From NCBI GenBank assembly GCA_033297205.1, contig MU859086.1, positions 124,001 through 188,000 of the forward strand: a stretch of DNA of 64,000 nucleotides, given 5' to 3'. How positions within the stretch are numbered: position 1 is the stretch's first letter; each line of letters begins with the position of its first letter. Both the position numbers and the translations under genes were made by a program. Source of the stretch: Pseudoneurospora amorphoporcata. Taxonomy: Eukaryota > Ascomycota > Sordariomycetes > Sordariales > Sordariaceae. Positions 55,205-64,000 of the stretch are shown one piece after another. The notes under the pieces are model-generated. The model searched no databases. It saw only the letters and a program-made list of their open reading frames with translations, and had not been told where the DNA came from.

Positions 55205-58200
55205 ATGACGCAGCACAGCCTCGCGAAGCAGGCCGCCCTGTTGAAATGGATCAACACGTTCAAGACAACGCGCAAAGCGGCCATTCTTAAGGACCTCCAA
55301 GATGGTCTTATGCTGGGAGACATCCTCGAAGATATGACCTCCGGGGACTTTTCCAGCTCGAGCCTCATACGGACTCCTTCGTCACCCGAAGACAACAAGG
55401 CCAACCTCGAAACCGTGTCTCGTGGCCTTGCTGCCTTTATGCGCAACGACCTCCCGCAGTACGCTCCTCCGCCATCCAAACTACGCGCTATCCTAGAACA
55501 CCCCGACGACAATGCGATTTGCGAGTTCCTCTCGTACTTTGTCATTACCATCTGCTTGGGTTCCACCAACAAGGCCTACGTTCCGGCTATCTTGAAGCTC
55601 GACAGTGTCACGCAAAAGGAGATCGCCAACACTGTTGAAGTATTCCAAAAGCAAAATCAGATTGATGCGGACGCGAAACTGCAAGAGCCGAAGGAGGTGG
55701 ACGGACAAGATGCTGCCGATCTGCACATCGCTAGGGACCCGGCCCTTATGGAGGAAGAGTTGGGGCAAATCAAGGGCGCGTACGAGTTTGTAAAAAAGCA
55801 GAATGCCGATCTACAAGCGCGGGTGGACAAGCTCCTCGATACACGGCAAGCTCTGCTCAACGACCTTAATGGGGCGCAAGCCGAGCTGAACGCCATGAAG
55901 AGGCACAGGGGTGCCGATGCTGGTGCGGCCATCAAGGACCTGCGAGATGAGATCAAGGACAAGATGGCCATCATTGACGACTTGGAGGCTCAACTTGTCA
56001 AAGAGACAGCGCACATCACCAAGCTCGAGAAAGACAATGCTGCTCTAAAAGCAAGGGCTGACCGGGTTAAGGACCTGGAGGACAAGCTCACAGAGCTGGA
56101 GCACGAGAACAAGCAACAGCAACAGCAGATTAAGGGCCTAGAAAACTACAAGAAGAAGGCTCAAGATCTGACATTTATCCAGCAACGGAACAGGACATTA
56201 GAAGAGCAAATTGTCCAGATGGAACAGGACTTGAAGGACTACGAGAACTTCAAGGCGCAAAACAGGAAGCTACAAAAAGAGATTGAAGAAAAGGTCAAGG
56301 TGTTGGCAAATAACGAGCAAGAGATTGTCTACACGCTCCAGTCCAGGAACGTCTTGCAAGAGACGAACGAGGAGCTCCAACGAAGAGTTGAGTACCTCGA
56401 ATCGAAACACCAGGCCGATGAAAATATGATCAAGGAGCTCCAGGAGCAGCTTCAGATGGGTGGTGCCATCCATGAGACATCGGGTTCCGAAAGTCCTGTT
56501 ACCAATGGCGGCTTTAATCTCGAGCATGAGCTTGAAACAGAACCAGCTGTTCGTCTAGAGCTCCAGCGGCTTAAGGCAGAGAACAATGTCTTGCGCAGCA
56601 ACATGACCGTTGCGTCTGAGAATGAACGCCTAAGAAGCGAATTGGAGTCGGCCAACAAGAAGGTAGACTTGTACCGCGGCAAGTGCACCGAAGCCATGGA
56701 GAAGCATGCCGTTGCCCAAGAACAACTCAATGTCATTATGAACAACACAGCAGGAGAAAGGTTAGTCGGCGAGCTTCATTCTGAATGGGAAATACATGAT
56801 TGGGATTCACTAACACCTGAATGCTTTAGCAATCCCGCCTTTGTGAACTTGCGCAAGCAGTTTCTTGACACCTCGAGTAATGTTGAGAAGCTCGAAAAGC
56901 GGGTGCAGGAGCTTGAACAGGATGTTGCAGACAAGGAGCGCGAGTTGATCGCTGTCAAGACAGATCGTGAGTCCCGTCGTTTTTGTGCTGAAAAGGCAAA
57001 GGCAAGACTGACTGACATTCTTCCCATAGTGTCCGTCATTGGAGAGGAGCAATCAGCTGCACTCACCGCACTCAAGGCTTCTGACGAGTTGATAGCCGAG
57101 TCGCTACAGAAGGAGCTCGAGGCGACACGCAAGCAGCTCAGAGAAAAGACATTCGAACTGGACGAGATGAAGGCGCAGCTGATGGAAGCATTAGTCTCCA
57201 AGGACAAGCTTCGCAAGCAGCTGGACGATGCCATCGCGAGCGGCGGAGATCCGAACAAGTCTAGAAAGGAGGACGTCGAAAAGATGGAGAAGCTGAAGGC
57301 CGCCCTCAGGCAAAAGATCGAGGTGAGCAACGACCCTTCTCCAAGTCCAACACCTCCTTATCTGGCCTCATGGGTCGATACCCCCCTTTTGGCGGGCCCC
57401 TCGCCTGGCGCATCTGACATCGTTCATGATGAAGATGGCGAGTGGGTCATCGTTCCCGCGCCAATATCATCACAAGGCTCGTGGCTTAGTGGCCTTGAGA
57501 AGACCAGCGCTTGCCTGTCGAGCATTCTCAGGCGATTCAAGGCCGAGATACCCACTCTTGGTGATTGGTGACCACGTACTGTATGGTGTTCACCTGTCTC
57601 CCAGTTCTATCCCCTCCAAACTCTCCTATCTTCTTCTTTTTCTATTTTTTTTTTTTTTTTTTTCCCAACTGTATCCACGATTACTTTACCTGCCCACAGA
57701 CTGATATCCCAGCTGTCGAAGCCGACAAATCTATCATCACCAAACAGTGTTTTAGCCATGTTGTATATGCACCTCTCACAGAATGCTAATGCCACTCGCT
57801 CGCCTATAGCAACTCGACAAGGCTGAACAGGAGAAGTATGATCTCCAAAGACGGATCAAACTTGTTGAGAGCGGCGGTGCCTACGCGGCCCAAAAGGTAC
57901 GTCCATTTGTTGCTTTCCATCCGCCTGGACGATGATTAGATTGTAATGCGCTTTTTTTGTTTGTATTGTTGGTGTTTCCCCCTTGACTTGGAGACTAACC
58001 AGAGCAACCTTCCGGTCCCAAAAAAACAGGCGTCAAGCGACCAAATCATCAAGAACCTCCAGCGCGAGAATTCCATGATCACAACAGCATGGTACGACAT
58101 CACGAGTCGACTACAGAGCAACCATGTCATTCTCCAAAGAAGGCACGACCAACCCAAGAGCTGGCTGCACAAGCAAAGGCAGTTGGTAAACTGTGAGTAA

Positions 58201-58306
58201 CACCTTTCCCCCCCCCAAATCCCCCTCGACTTCTTGTCCTCGGGACGAAGACCAAAATCTGACCCTTATCCCCTTTTGTTCTCCTGTAGCCACGCCAAGG
58301 AGGTAG
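55205..58306 (+). CDS. Hook-family dynein adaptor (early endosome linker)
   Basis: Six exons are 55205-56760, 56830-56966, 57030-57322, 57810-57896, 58030-58192 and 58290-58306, giving 750 residues. The N-terminal Hook domain (about 1-150) includes LLKWINTFKTTRKAAILKDL, then DLQDGLMLGDILEDM, then EFLSYFVITICLG. Long coiled coil follows (about 180-690), for example EKDNAALKARADRVKDLEDK. The C-terminal part reads ENSMITTAWYDITSRLQSNH and ends near STPRR. Fungal Hook proteins bind early endosomes through the C-terminus and activate dynein through the N-terminus with FTS and FHIP. Introns 1 and 2 (69 and 63 bp) are stop-free multiples of three. Intron 3 is long (487 bp) and its first 83 codons are open. 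The last junction is uncertain, because an alternative donor gives a longer tail to 58650. Confidence 0.88.
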
Positions 58307-58650
58307 AACCTCGTCCTCGCGTAGCTCGGCCGCCTCGCCGCCGCCGCTACCATTATCACCAAGTTCTACAAAAGCCAACCGAGATCAACCCACAAAGTGT
58401 TTCATTTCGTTTACACCTGCCTAACTGATGCCGCGCCTTGCTGGACAGCGATCCTCTCGCTTATCCGGGCGTTATTGTCTCTGGCGGCGGTGGCTACCAC
58501 TTTGAAGAACCTCTATCGTATCTCCATTGTACTACAGCAACGGAAGCCGAACAGCTCGAGGCCATCACCATCGATACGACGACTGATGACCACCATGGCG
58601 GCGGCTACGGCGTTTGTTTCGGTGCTGGTTACGGGCGTTGGTGTGATTGA
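58290..58650 (+). other. Possible alternative extended C-terminal exons of the Hook gene
   Basis: If the donor GTAAAC at 58186 is used instead of GTGAGT at 58193, the same acceptor at 58289 opens another frame. It begins PRQGGRTSSSRSSAASPPP and runs to 58396. A weak donor GTGTTT there and a CTAAC...GGACAG acceptor at 58448 then lead to an exon (58449-58650) beginning DPLAYPGVIVSGGGGYHF and ending in TGA. The exon lengths keep the frame throughout and give 845 residues. RNA evidence is needed to choose between the models. Confidence 0.3.
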
Positions 58651-59507
58651 TTAACCATATGTTTTTCTGCGTTCGTGCGGTTTTAATTTCCGAGAGAGAA
58701 GGAAAAAAGTACCATAGAGAAGATAAGATTTCTTTGCATAGAGTCTGGGCAGAATTCCAACTAGGCGGAGTCTTCACGAAAGACTTAGATAAAGGGGATT
58801 GCGGAGCGATGACTAGATAGATAGAAAGATGCATTGATAAGGAGCAGAGCGGCTGGAATGATGGAATATTTTGTTTACTTTACCCCTGAGTTATACACTA
58901 AAAGTGCAATTAGAATCAAAACGAATGAGCATGCGTTATGGGCAGCAATTGTGTCACATCACAACCATAGCAGATTTCACTAAGCGTTTTGTTCTGTTCA
59001 ATTTTTTTTCCCATTTTCCTAGATCTATCCATCCCAAATATCCGGTTACAAGATTTCGTTGTCTTGTCCTTGTCCTCGCGTCATGATAACAAAATATGCG
59101 CCGTCGCTTTTCCCCATCATCATAACATCAAAGACTCCAATTCCCGTTTCCTGAAGACAACCAACCGCTTATGGTAGTCTTTTCGGTGATATTAAGGTGG
59201 TGTGGTGTATGTGATAGTAAACCCCCCTCCGCCCAGTCGTGGTGACCGGTCTATATCCCCCTTCCCAAAACTCGAATCGACGAAGCAGAGCCCATGCCAA
59301 CTACTATGCGCAGGATGAGTGTAATTCGTTTCGTCCGTTTCATCCAGGTTCGTTGTTGGTTGGTTTCATCGGTATATATCGTCTTTTGCAACATTCCCGA
59401 CCATCACGAAAGGAAGCTTGGCCCCGCTTTCCTTTCTGCCCTGCTCTTTTTCCTCACCACCAAGTTAAACGTAAAACTAAACGAACCTGTGTTCATTTGC
59501 CGGTTAT
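58651..59507. other. Convergent intergenic region, no gene seen
   Basis: This holds the 3' flanks of the Hook gene and adk1. The sequence is AT-rich with T-runs. No coding signal is convincing. Confidence 0.5.
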
Positions 59508-60540
59508 TTACGAGCTCTTGGCAGCAGAAGCGATCTTGTTCAGGATACCGGAGCCAGCGCTGCTAGCCTTGGCCTTATCACCATCGAAGATGGCAAGCAG
59601 GGACTTCCAGACCTGGCCGGGCTCCTGGCTGGCGTCGATGGCCTTCCAGATACCGGTGTTCTGGTAGTAGCCGACGACGGGCGCCGTCTGCTTGTGGTAG
59701 GTCTCGAGACGCTTGCGGAGCGCCTCGGCGTTGTCGTCCGAACGCTGCACCAAGGGCTCACCCGTGATGTCGTCCTTCATGGCCTCCTTGGGAGGGTTGA
59801 AGGTCAGGTGGTAGGAACGGCCGGAAGCCGGGTGGACGAGACGGCCCGTGATGCGCGAAACCAACAAGGAGTCGTCGATCTGGAGCTCGACGGCGTGCTG
59901 CAGGGGAAGGTTGCGCTCGCGGAGCATGGCGTCGAGACCCTCGGCCTGGGGAACGGTGCGGGGGAAGCCGTCGAGAATGAAGCTGTTGTAGGGAAGGGTT
60001 TGTCAGCTTACAACTGTAGCATAGAAGGAGAAGGGGAAGGGAACAACAGCAAAAAAAAACGTACCCGCCCTGGCACTCCTTGTTGTTCTCCAACTCGTCC
60101 TTGATCATGCCAATGACAATGTCGTCGCTGACGAGACCGCCCTCGTTCATGATCTTCTTGGCCTGCTTGCCGAGAGCAGTGCCCTTGGCGACCTGGGCGC
60201 GGAGCATGTCACCGGTGGCCTATAAAACGCAGGTGCGCGTGTCGCGCAATGGTTAGCTACATAGTCTGATATTTCCAGGACTGACATGATGCCAATTGGG
60301 TTCTTCGGAGGGACGGCAGGAGAGAACACTTACAAGGTGGCAGCAGCTGAACTTCTCCTTGATCTTGGGGGCCTGGGTGCCCTTGCCGGCACCGGGGGGA
60401 CCGATGAGGATCATGCGGATCTGCTCGGCGGTGGTGGTGGGCTTGCCGCTGAACTCGCGGGCCTCGAGGGACTTGACGCGACCCTCGAGAGAGGCAATGA
60501 CATCGCCGAGGCGCTTGACTTCGTCGTCGATGAAACCCAT
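59508..60540 (-). CDS. adk1: Adenylate kinase (cytosolic/intermembrane-space type, Adk1)
   Basis: Exons are 60540-60334, 60219-60065 and 59982-59508, giving 278 residues. Introns are 114 and 82 bp. The enzyme interconverts ATP+AMP and 2 ADP. The Walker A loop GPPGAGKGTQ is at residues 47-56. The AMP-binding region starts CCHLATGDMLRAQVAKG across the first splice and continues GGLVSDDIVIGMI. The signature FILDGFPRTVPQAEGLDAML follows the second splice. The long-form LID is GRLVHPASGRSYHLTFNPPK, then DDITGEPLVQRSDDNAEALR. About 40 residues precede the P-loop core, including a predicted short helix (VIASLEGRVKSLEARE) longer than in many Adk1 proteins. A Ser/Ala-rich tail follows the kinase fold. 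Confidence 0.95.
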
Positions 60541-61920
60541 CTTGGATATGGTGGTGTGTTGTTGGGGAGGAGTGGAGATGTTTGGTTGGAGAGAGGAGAG
60601 GTGGAAGAAGCAAGACGGGAGAGGAAAAGGAGAGAGAAGCAGAAAAGACGGGAGAGTTGGAAAGGAAATGACCTCAAAATCAACGGAGCGAAGCGGACAC
60701 GGGACGCGGGAGCAAGGTAGTCGGGCTACGGGTCCCTCTTTTAGTATGTCCGGGTCACGGTAGTACTGTATACTTACTGACTGTATGAAGGCCGGGGGCG
60801 GTCCTGGTTTTGGTGGCTACGTTTGGAGTTTCGGCGATTTCTTTCTCCATTGATCGGAGCGGCCACGGCACCTCAGCACTTGAGTTGGAGGTCCCCATCA
60901 ACGCCCCTGAATCTTCCATGGATATCTGTCTGCTTGCAGTTACCGCACATGACGCACTGCTACTACCTCTGTCGTCATAAAGGATTCTGTAAAGAGTACG
61001 GGGTACATGAAGCGAATTACCGTTCACCTACAGCTTCAATGAGTAGTATTTAGGTATGGTTGATTGCAAGGAATCGGTCACATCTTATAACCGATTAAAC
61101 CGGACTTGATGGGCATATGGGATTGTTTTGTGTTGCTAGAGAATGGTGTCACTGTCACGGGCTCAGTCAGACAGTTACACCTGAATGAATGCTCTTCCAT
61201 CAACAGTTGTCGTGGTGAGGGCTTTTTCGGGGCTTCACATGTGCCCCTCCATGGTATAGTCTGTACATAGGACAAGGGCTTCCTTCCATTTGATAGGTAG
61301 ACACAACATTCGGATTCCCCGGCCACTTGAACAACAATAGCAACAACAAACCCGGGCTTCCGATGCCAATCCTCTCCTCCGACAACAAACACGATGCAAA
61401 TTCGAGGTGGGGATGGACTTGACAATGGACCAGACGGAACAGGAGGACGACCTCGTCGCTCGCTGGGTTCGGGTCGGCAATCCGGATGAATGGCGGAATT
61501 GGGGGAGAGGTGGAATGTGGATGGATATTGGATGCCAAGTTGCAAGGTCCCGAGGATGCCAAATCCACCACACGTGGGGTGTCCCGGGTGTTCCTAGCGC
61601 CTAGCCCCTTTTGGAGACTGACCGGCTTCGTCTCATCATCGCCAGCCTCGGCAGAGATGAGCTAGCCATGCATGCTTTGTACGCAACAGGGAGAGCATCA
61701 AATGCTCGAATTTGTGTTGAGTATGCGAGTTTGGGTAAGCTCGAGCTTCATATGATCTGTATTAAAAACCGAGTAGGTGTATTATCGATTATGATAGATG
61801 GAGAAGTCAGGTACGCAGTAGTAAGGTAATGCTCGAGTGTTCCAACGCCGTAGAAATGCCAAACTACCCATGGTGATGACCTCTCAAACCCCAAACGCTA
61901 TTGTGATCAAGTTGCGTCGA
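60541..61920. other. Intergenic region, no gene seen
   Basis: About 1.4 kb is upstream of adk1 and downstream of the next minus-strand gene. Overlapping ORFs of 100-155 codons near 61.1-61.6 kb on the minus strand lack coding character. Confidence 0.5.
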
Positions 61921-62886
61921 CTAAACATTGGCCCTCACACTCCCCGGGTTGCTATTGTCTTCGCCGTCTGCCCAGATATCCTTACTCTCCTGTTCAACCG
62001 CGCGCATGGCAACAGCTACATCTTCCAACTTTGCGACAACATCGAGGACGCCCTGGTTCACTCTCGAAAAGTAGCGATCATTGGCCTCACGTCTCTTCCT
62101 CGCAAGGAGAATGTCAGCGTCAGTCTCTTGCTCGAGCTTTGCCCCGAGCTTCTCAGGTCCTCCGGCACTATTGGGCCGTGTGCTGCCGGCGCCTCCGGTG
62201 CTCCTTGGTCCTCCGCCCTCAGTGCCTCCTATCGTACCACCCGCCTCGGACCTCCCACCAAGGCCACCGTATTCCGTTCCGGCAACTGACGACTTGGTTT
62301 TCCCCAACCCGGCTCCTACAACGCTTGCAGCACCCCCATTTTTCTGTGTCTCAACAGCATCATCCGCTTCACTCCTCGCCCAAGCCTGCGCAAGGGCAAT
62401 CTGCGCCTGTCGTAGCTCCGCCAACTTTTGCTCATGATCCGGTCCAAACACCCTCGTGCCTCCGCCAGCTGACAGCTCGACCTCCTCCAATGTCGCCTGC
62501 ATCTCGGCCCAGAGCGCGTCCGTCCTATCGGTGGTGCGCGTAGACTCGCCTCGAGGCAGCTGCAACGGGATGGAGAGGTTGAGGGCTGTCGCGGGATTCG
62601 GAGAAGTAGAGCCGGTTGTGGTTGTTGCTGCGTTGGCGGCGGCGGCGGCGGCGGCAGCGGCAGCAGCGACACTTGCTCGTCGAGTATCGTTCACGGCCGG
62701 TGAGGGTAGTAGAGATGTGCCACCGCGGCCAGGTCCGATAGAGGAGGATGGTCCCGGTCCCGACTGGTGGCCTGGGCCGGGGCCGGTCGTGGCAGAGAGC
62801 GAGGCATGGGAGGCCGATGGAGAAGGAGGAAGGAAGAGCGACGGCGGCTCGCGCGCCTTGGACTTTACCTTGGCGAGTTGGGACAT
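61921..62886 (-). CDS. Hypothetical helical protein with disordered N-terminus
   Basis: A single open frame encodes 321 residues from MSQLAKVKSKAREPPS. The in-frame ATG five codons upstream is the alternative start. Residues 25-105 are Pro/Gly/Ser-rich and contain an alanine run of about 12. Two likely conserved helical blocks follow: ALWAEMQATLEEVELSAGG with KLAELRQAQIALAQAWARSE (about 130-185), and DADILLARKRREANDRYFSR with GVLDVVAKLEDVAVAMRAVE to the end. A Gly/Thr-rich linker separates them. This two-helix arrangement resembles small subunits of coiled-coil complexes, but I cannot name the family. Confidence 0.65.
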   Translation of the reverse strand: MSQLAKVKSKAREPPSLFLPPSPSASHASLSATTGPGPGHQSGPGPSSSIGPGRGGTSLLPSPAVNDTRRASVAAAAAAAAAAANAATTTTGSTSPNPATALNLSIPLQLPRGESTRTTDRTDALWAEMQATLEEVELSAGGGTRVFGPDHEQKLAELRQAQIALAQAWARSEADDAVETQKNGGAASVVGAGLGKTKSSVAGTEYGGLGGRSEAGGTIGGTEGGGPRSTGGAGSTRPNSAGGPEKLGAKLEQETDADILLARKRREANDRYFSRVNQGVLDVVAKLEDVAVAMRAVEQESKDIWADGEDNSNPGSVRANV

Positions 62887-63408
62887 GGCTACATTTTCCA
62901 ATAGGGAGCTTGACTGAATATTTGCTTAGGTTAGGTTGAAGGTGAACTACAATGAACAGTGACAAGTGACAGGCGACGCGTCCGCGTTGGTTGGTTGAGC
63001 TTGTTGGGGAACCTTGACGGTACAGGGGCAAGCGGGCATGCGTGACGGAGCGACTGGCTTATCAAAGGGGCTTATCAGCAGCATTTCTCATTGGCCAGAT
63101 GCAGCCAGAATTCTCCACCTGTCACACAATCAACGACAGTTGCCTGAGGCGAATGACCCCACCCGGCCGCCACCCAATCGCACGCAGTCCTAGGGTTTTC
63201 TCGCCCTACTACGGAAAAACCAAAAAATTCCCAGCAAACCGTGACCTTGACCCTCCGGATTACGAACTGTACCCAGAGTCCGTGATCACGTCTCTAAGTC
63301 GGTACGTGCCTCCCTGCTGCCCCCCGCCTTCACCACGTCGAGATATTTCGATTTCCGACTCCTCATTTGAAACTGTCCCCAAACTGACATTTTTAACAAA
63401 AAGCCAAT
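62887..63408. promoter_or_regulatory. Divergent promoter region of the hypothetical gene and rps23
   Basis: This is 522 bp between outward-facing starts. CCTAGGGTTTTC near 63189 contains an AAAACCCTA-type element on the minus strand, similar to teloboxes common upstream of ribosomal protein genes. Assigning it that role is inference. Confidence 0.45.
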
Positions 63409-64000
63409 ATGTCTGGAGGAAAGCCCCGTGGTCTTAACGCGGCCCGCAAGCTGCGCAACAACCGTCGCGAGCAGCGTTGGTCCGATCTTCACTACAAGAA
63501 GAGGGCTCTCGGCACTGCCTTCAAGTCCAGGTACGCATCAGTCCCGGGGATGGCAATCACGATGGAGTTGGCGATGGAGATGGAAACGACCCCGAACGAC
63601 GACGCCGAAATGGAGAGGAAGAGATGGGAACGATGGGGCGATTGAGGGCGACGAACACACAAAGCGAAACGAAACGAGATGGAGGACATCAGGCTAACAT
63701 GACGATGATGACAGCCCCTTCGGTGGTTCTTCCCACGCCAAGGGCATTGTGCTCGAGAAGGTCGGCGTTGAGGCCAAGCAGCCTAACTCCGTACGTACAC
63801 CCCGATTCCGATTTCGATGAACTCGACTTGACTCGATTCTCCGATATCAAACAACGCAAACCGACGTCAACACATAACTAACTTTCGCGACCATAGGCTA
63901 TCCGCAAGTGTGTCCGTGTCCAGCTCATCAAGAACGGCAAGAAGGTCACTGCTTTCGGTACGACGACCCCTCCCCAACTCCCAAATCTTCCGACGATGAT
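63409..64000 (+). CDS. rps23: 40S ribosomal protein S23 (uS12), 5' part; continues beyond the right edge
   Basis: Visible exons are 63409-63530, 63715-63790 and 63897-63957. A fourth donor, GTACGA, opens at 63958 and its intron runs off the window. The protein reads [20 protein letters not shown], then [20 protein letters not shown], then [18 protein letters not shown], then [20 protein letters not shown], and is the universal decoding-centre protein S23. The phase-1 break after TTC G predicts the next exon to begin with TT CCC, giving the conserved VP. Introns are 184 and 106 bp, longer than most in this window, as is common in fungal ribosomal protein genes. Confidence 0.95.

Overview
This window is nuclear DNA of a filamentous ascomycete, most likely Neurospora or a close relative such as Sordaria. 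The evidence is intron style and gene content. Introns are short, mostly 57-145 bp, with GTAAGT-like donors, CTAAC branch sites about 15-30 bp from the acceptor, and YAG ends. The intergenic DNA carries the TACC/TAGG tetranucleotide runs typical of Sordariales. The gene set includes a PEX14/PEX17-like hybrid peroxin, a fungal Hook protein and a Gon7 subunit. I found no tRNA, 5S rRNA, CRISPR, intact transposon or viral element by eye.

Layout. 1-2.9 kb: a large Q/N-rich nuclear protein (minus, C-terminus beyond the left edge) interrupted by one in-frame amber codon. 3.5-4.5 kb: a small AT-hook protein and a decayed acidic coding relic. 4.5-10.5 kb: a gene-poor block with homopolymer tracts, a diverged tandem duplication carrying TTAGGG motifs, and nested inverted repeats. 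10.5-31 kb: INO80 subunit Ies2, a PEX33-type peroxin with a GC-AG intron, a Gag1-clamp/DUF4050-like protein, an SPX-SLC13 phosphate transporter, HOPS subunit Vps39 and KEOPS subunit Gon7. 31-42.3 kb: an HbrB/Bit61-like TORC2 subunit, a candidate 38-residue micro-exon gene, and a Q-rich LDB1/PtaB-like co-regulator. 42.3-64 kb: Atg8, coproporphyrinogen III oxidase with a mitochondrial-type leader, a SWIM-domain (Sws1/Shu2-like) protein, Rpn8, a secreted I9-type inhibitor-like protein, Hook, adenylate kinase, an unrecognised helical protein, and the 5' part of ribosomal protein S23.

The genes are ordinary euchromatic housekeeping and regulatory genes, and do not form a biosynthetic or defence cluster. 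Several bear on vacuole, autophagy, TOR and nutrient biology (Vps39, Atg8, HbrB, SPX transporter, KEOPS), but nothing in the layout shows they act as a unit. Gene models were built by hand. For every multi-exon gene that lies wholly in the window the exon lengths sum to a multiple of three.
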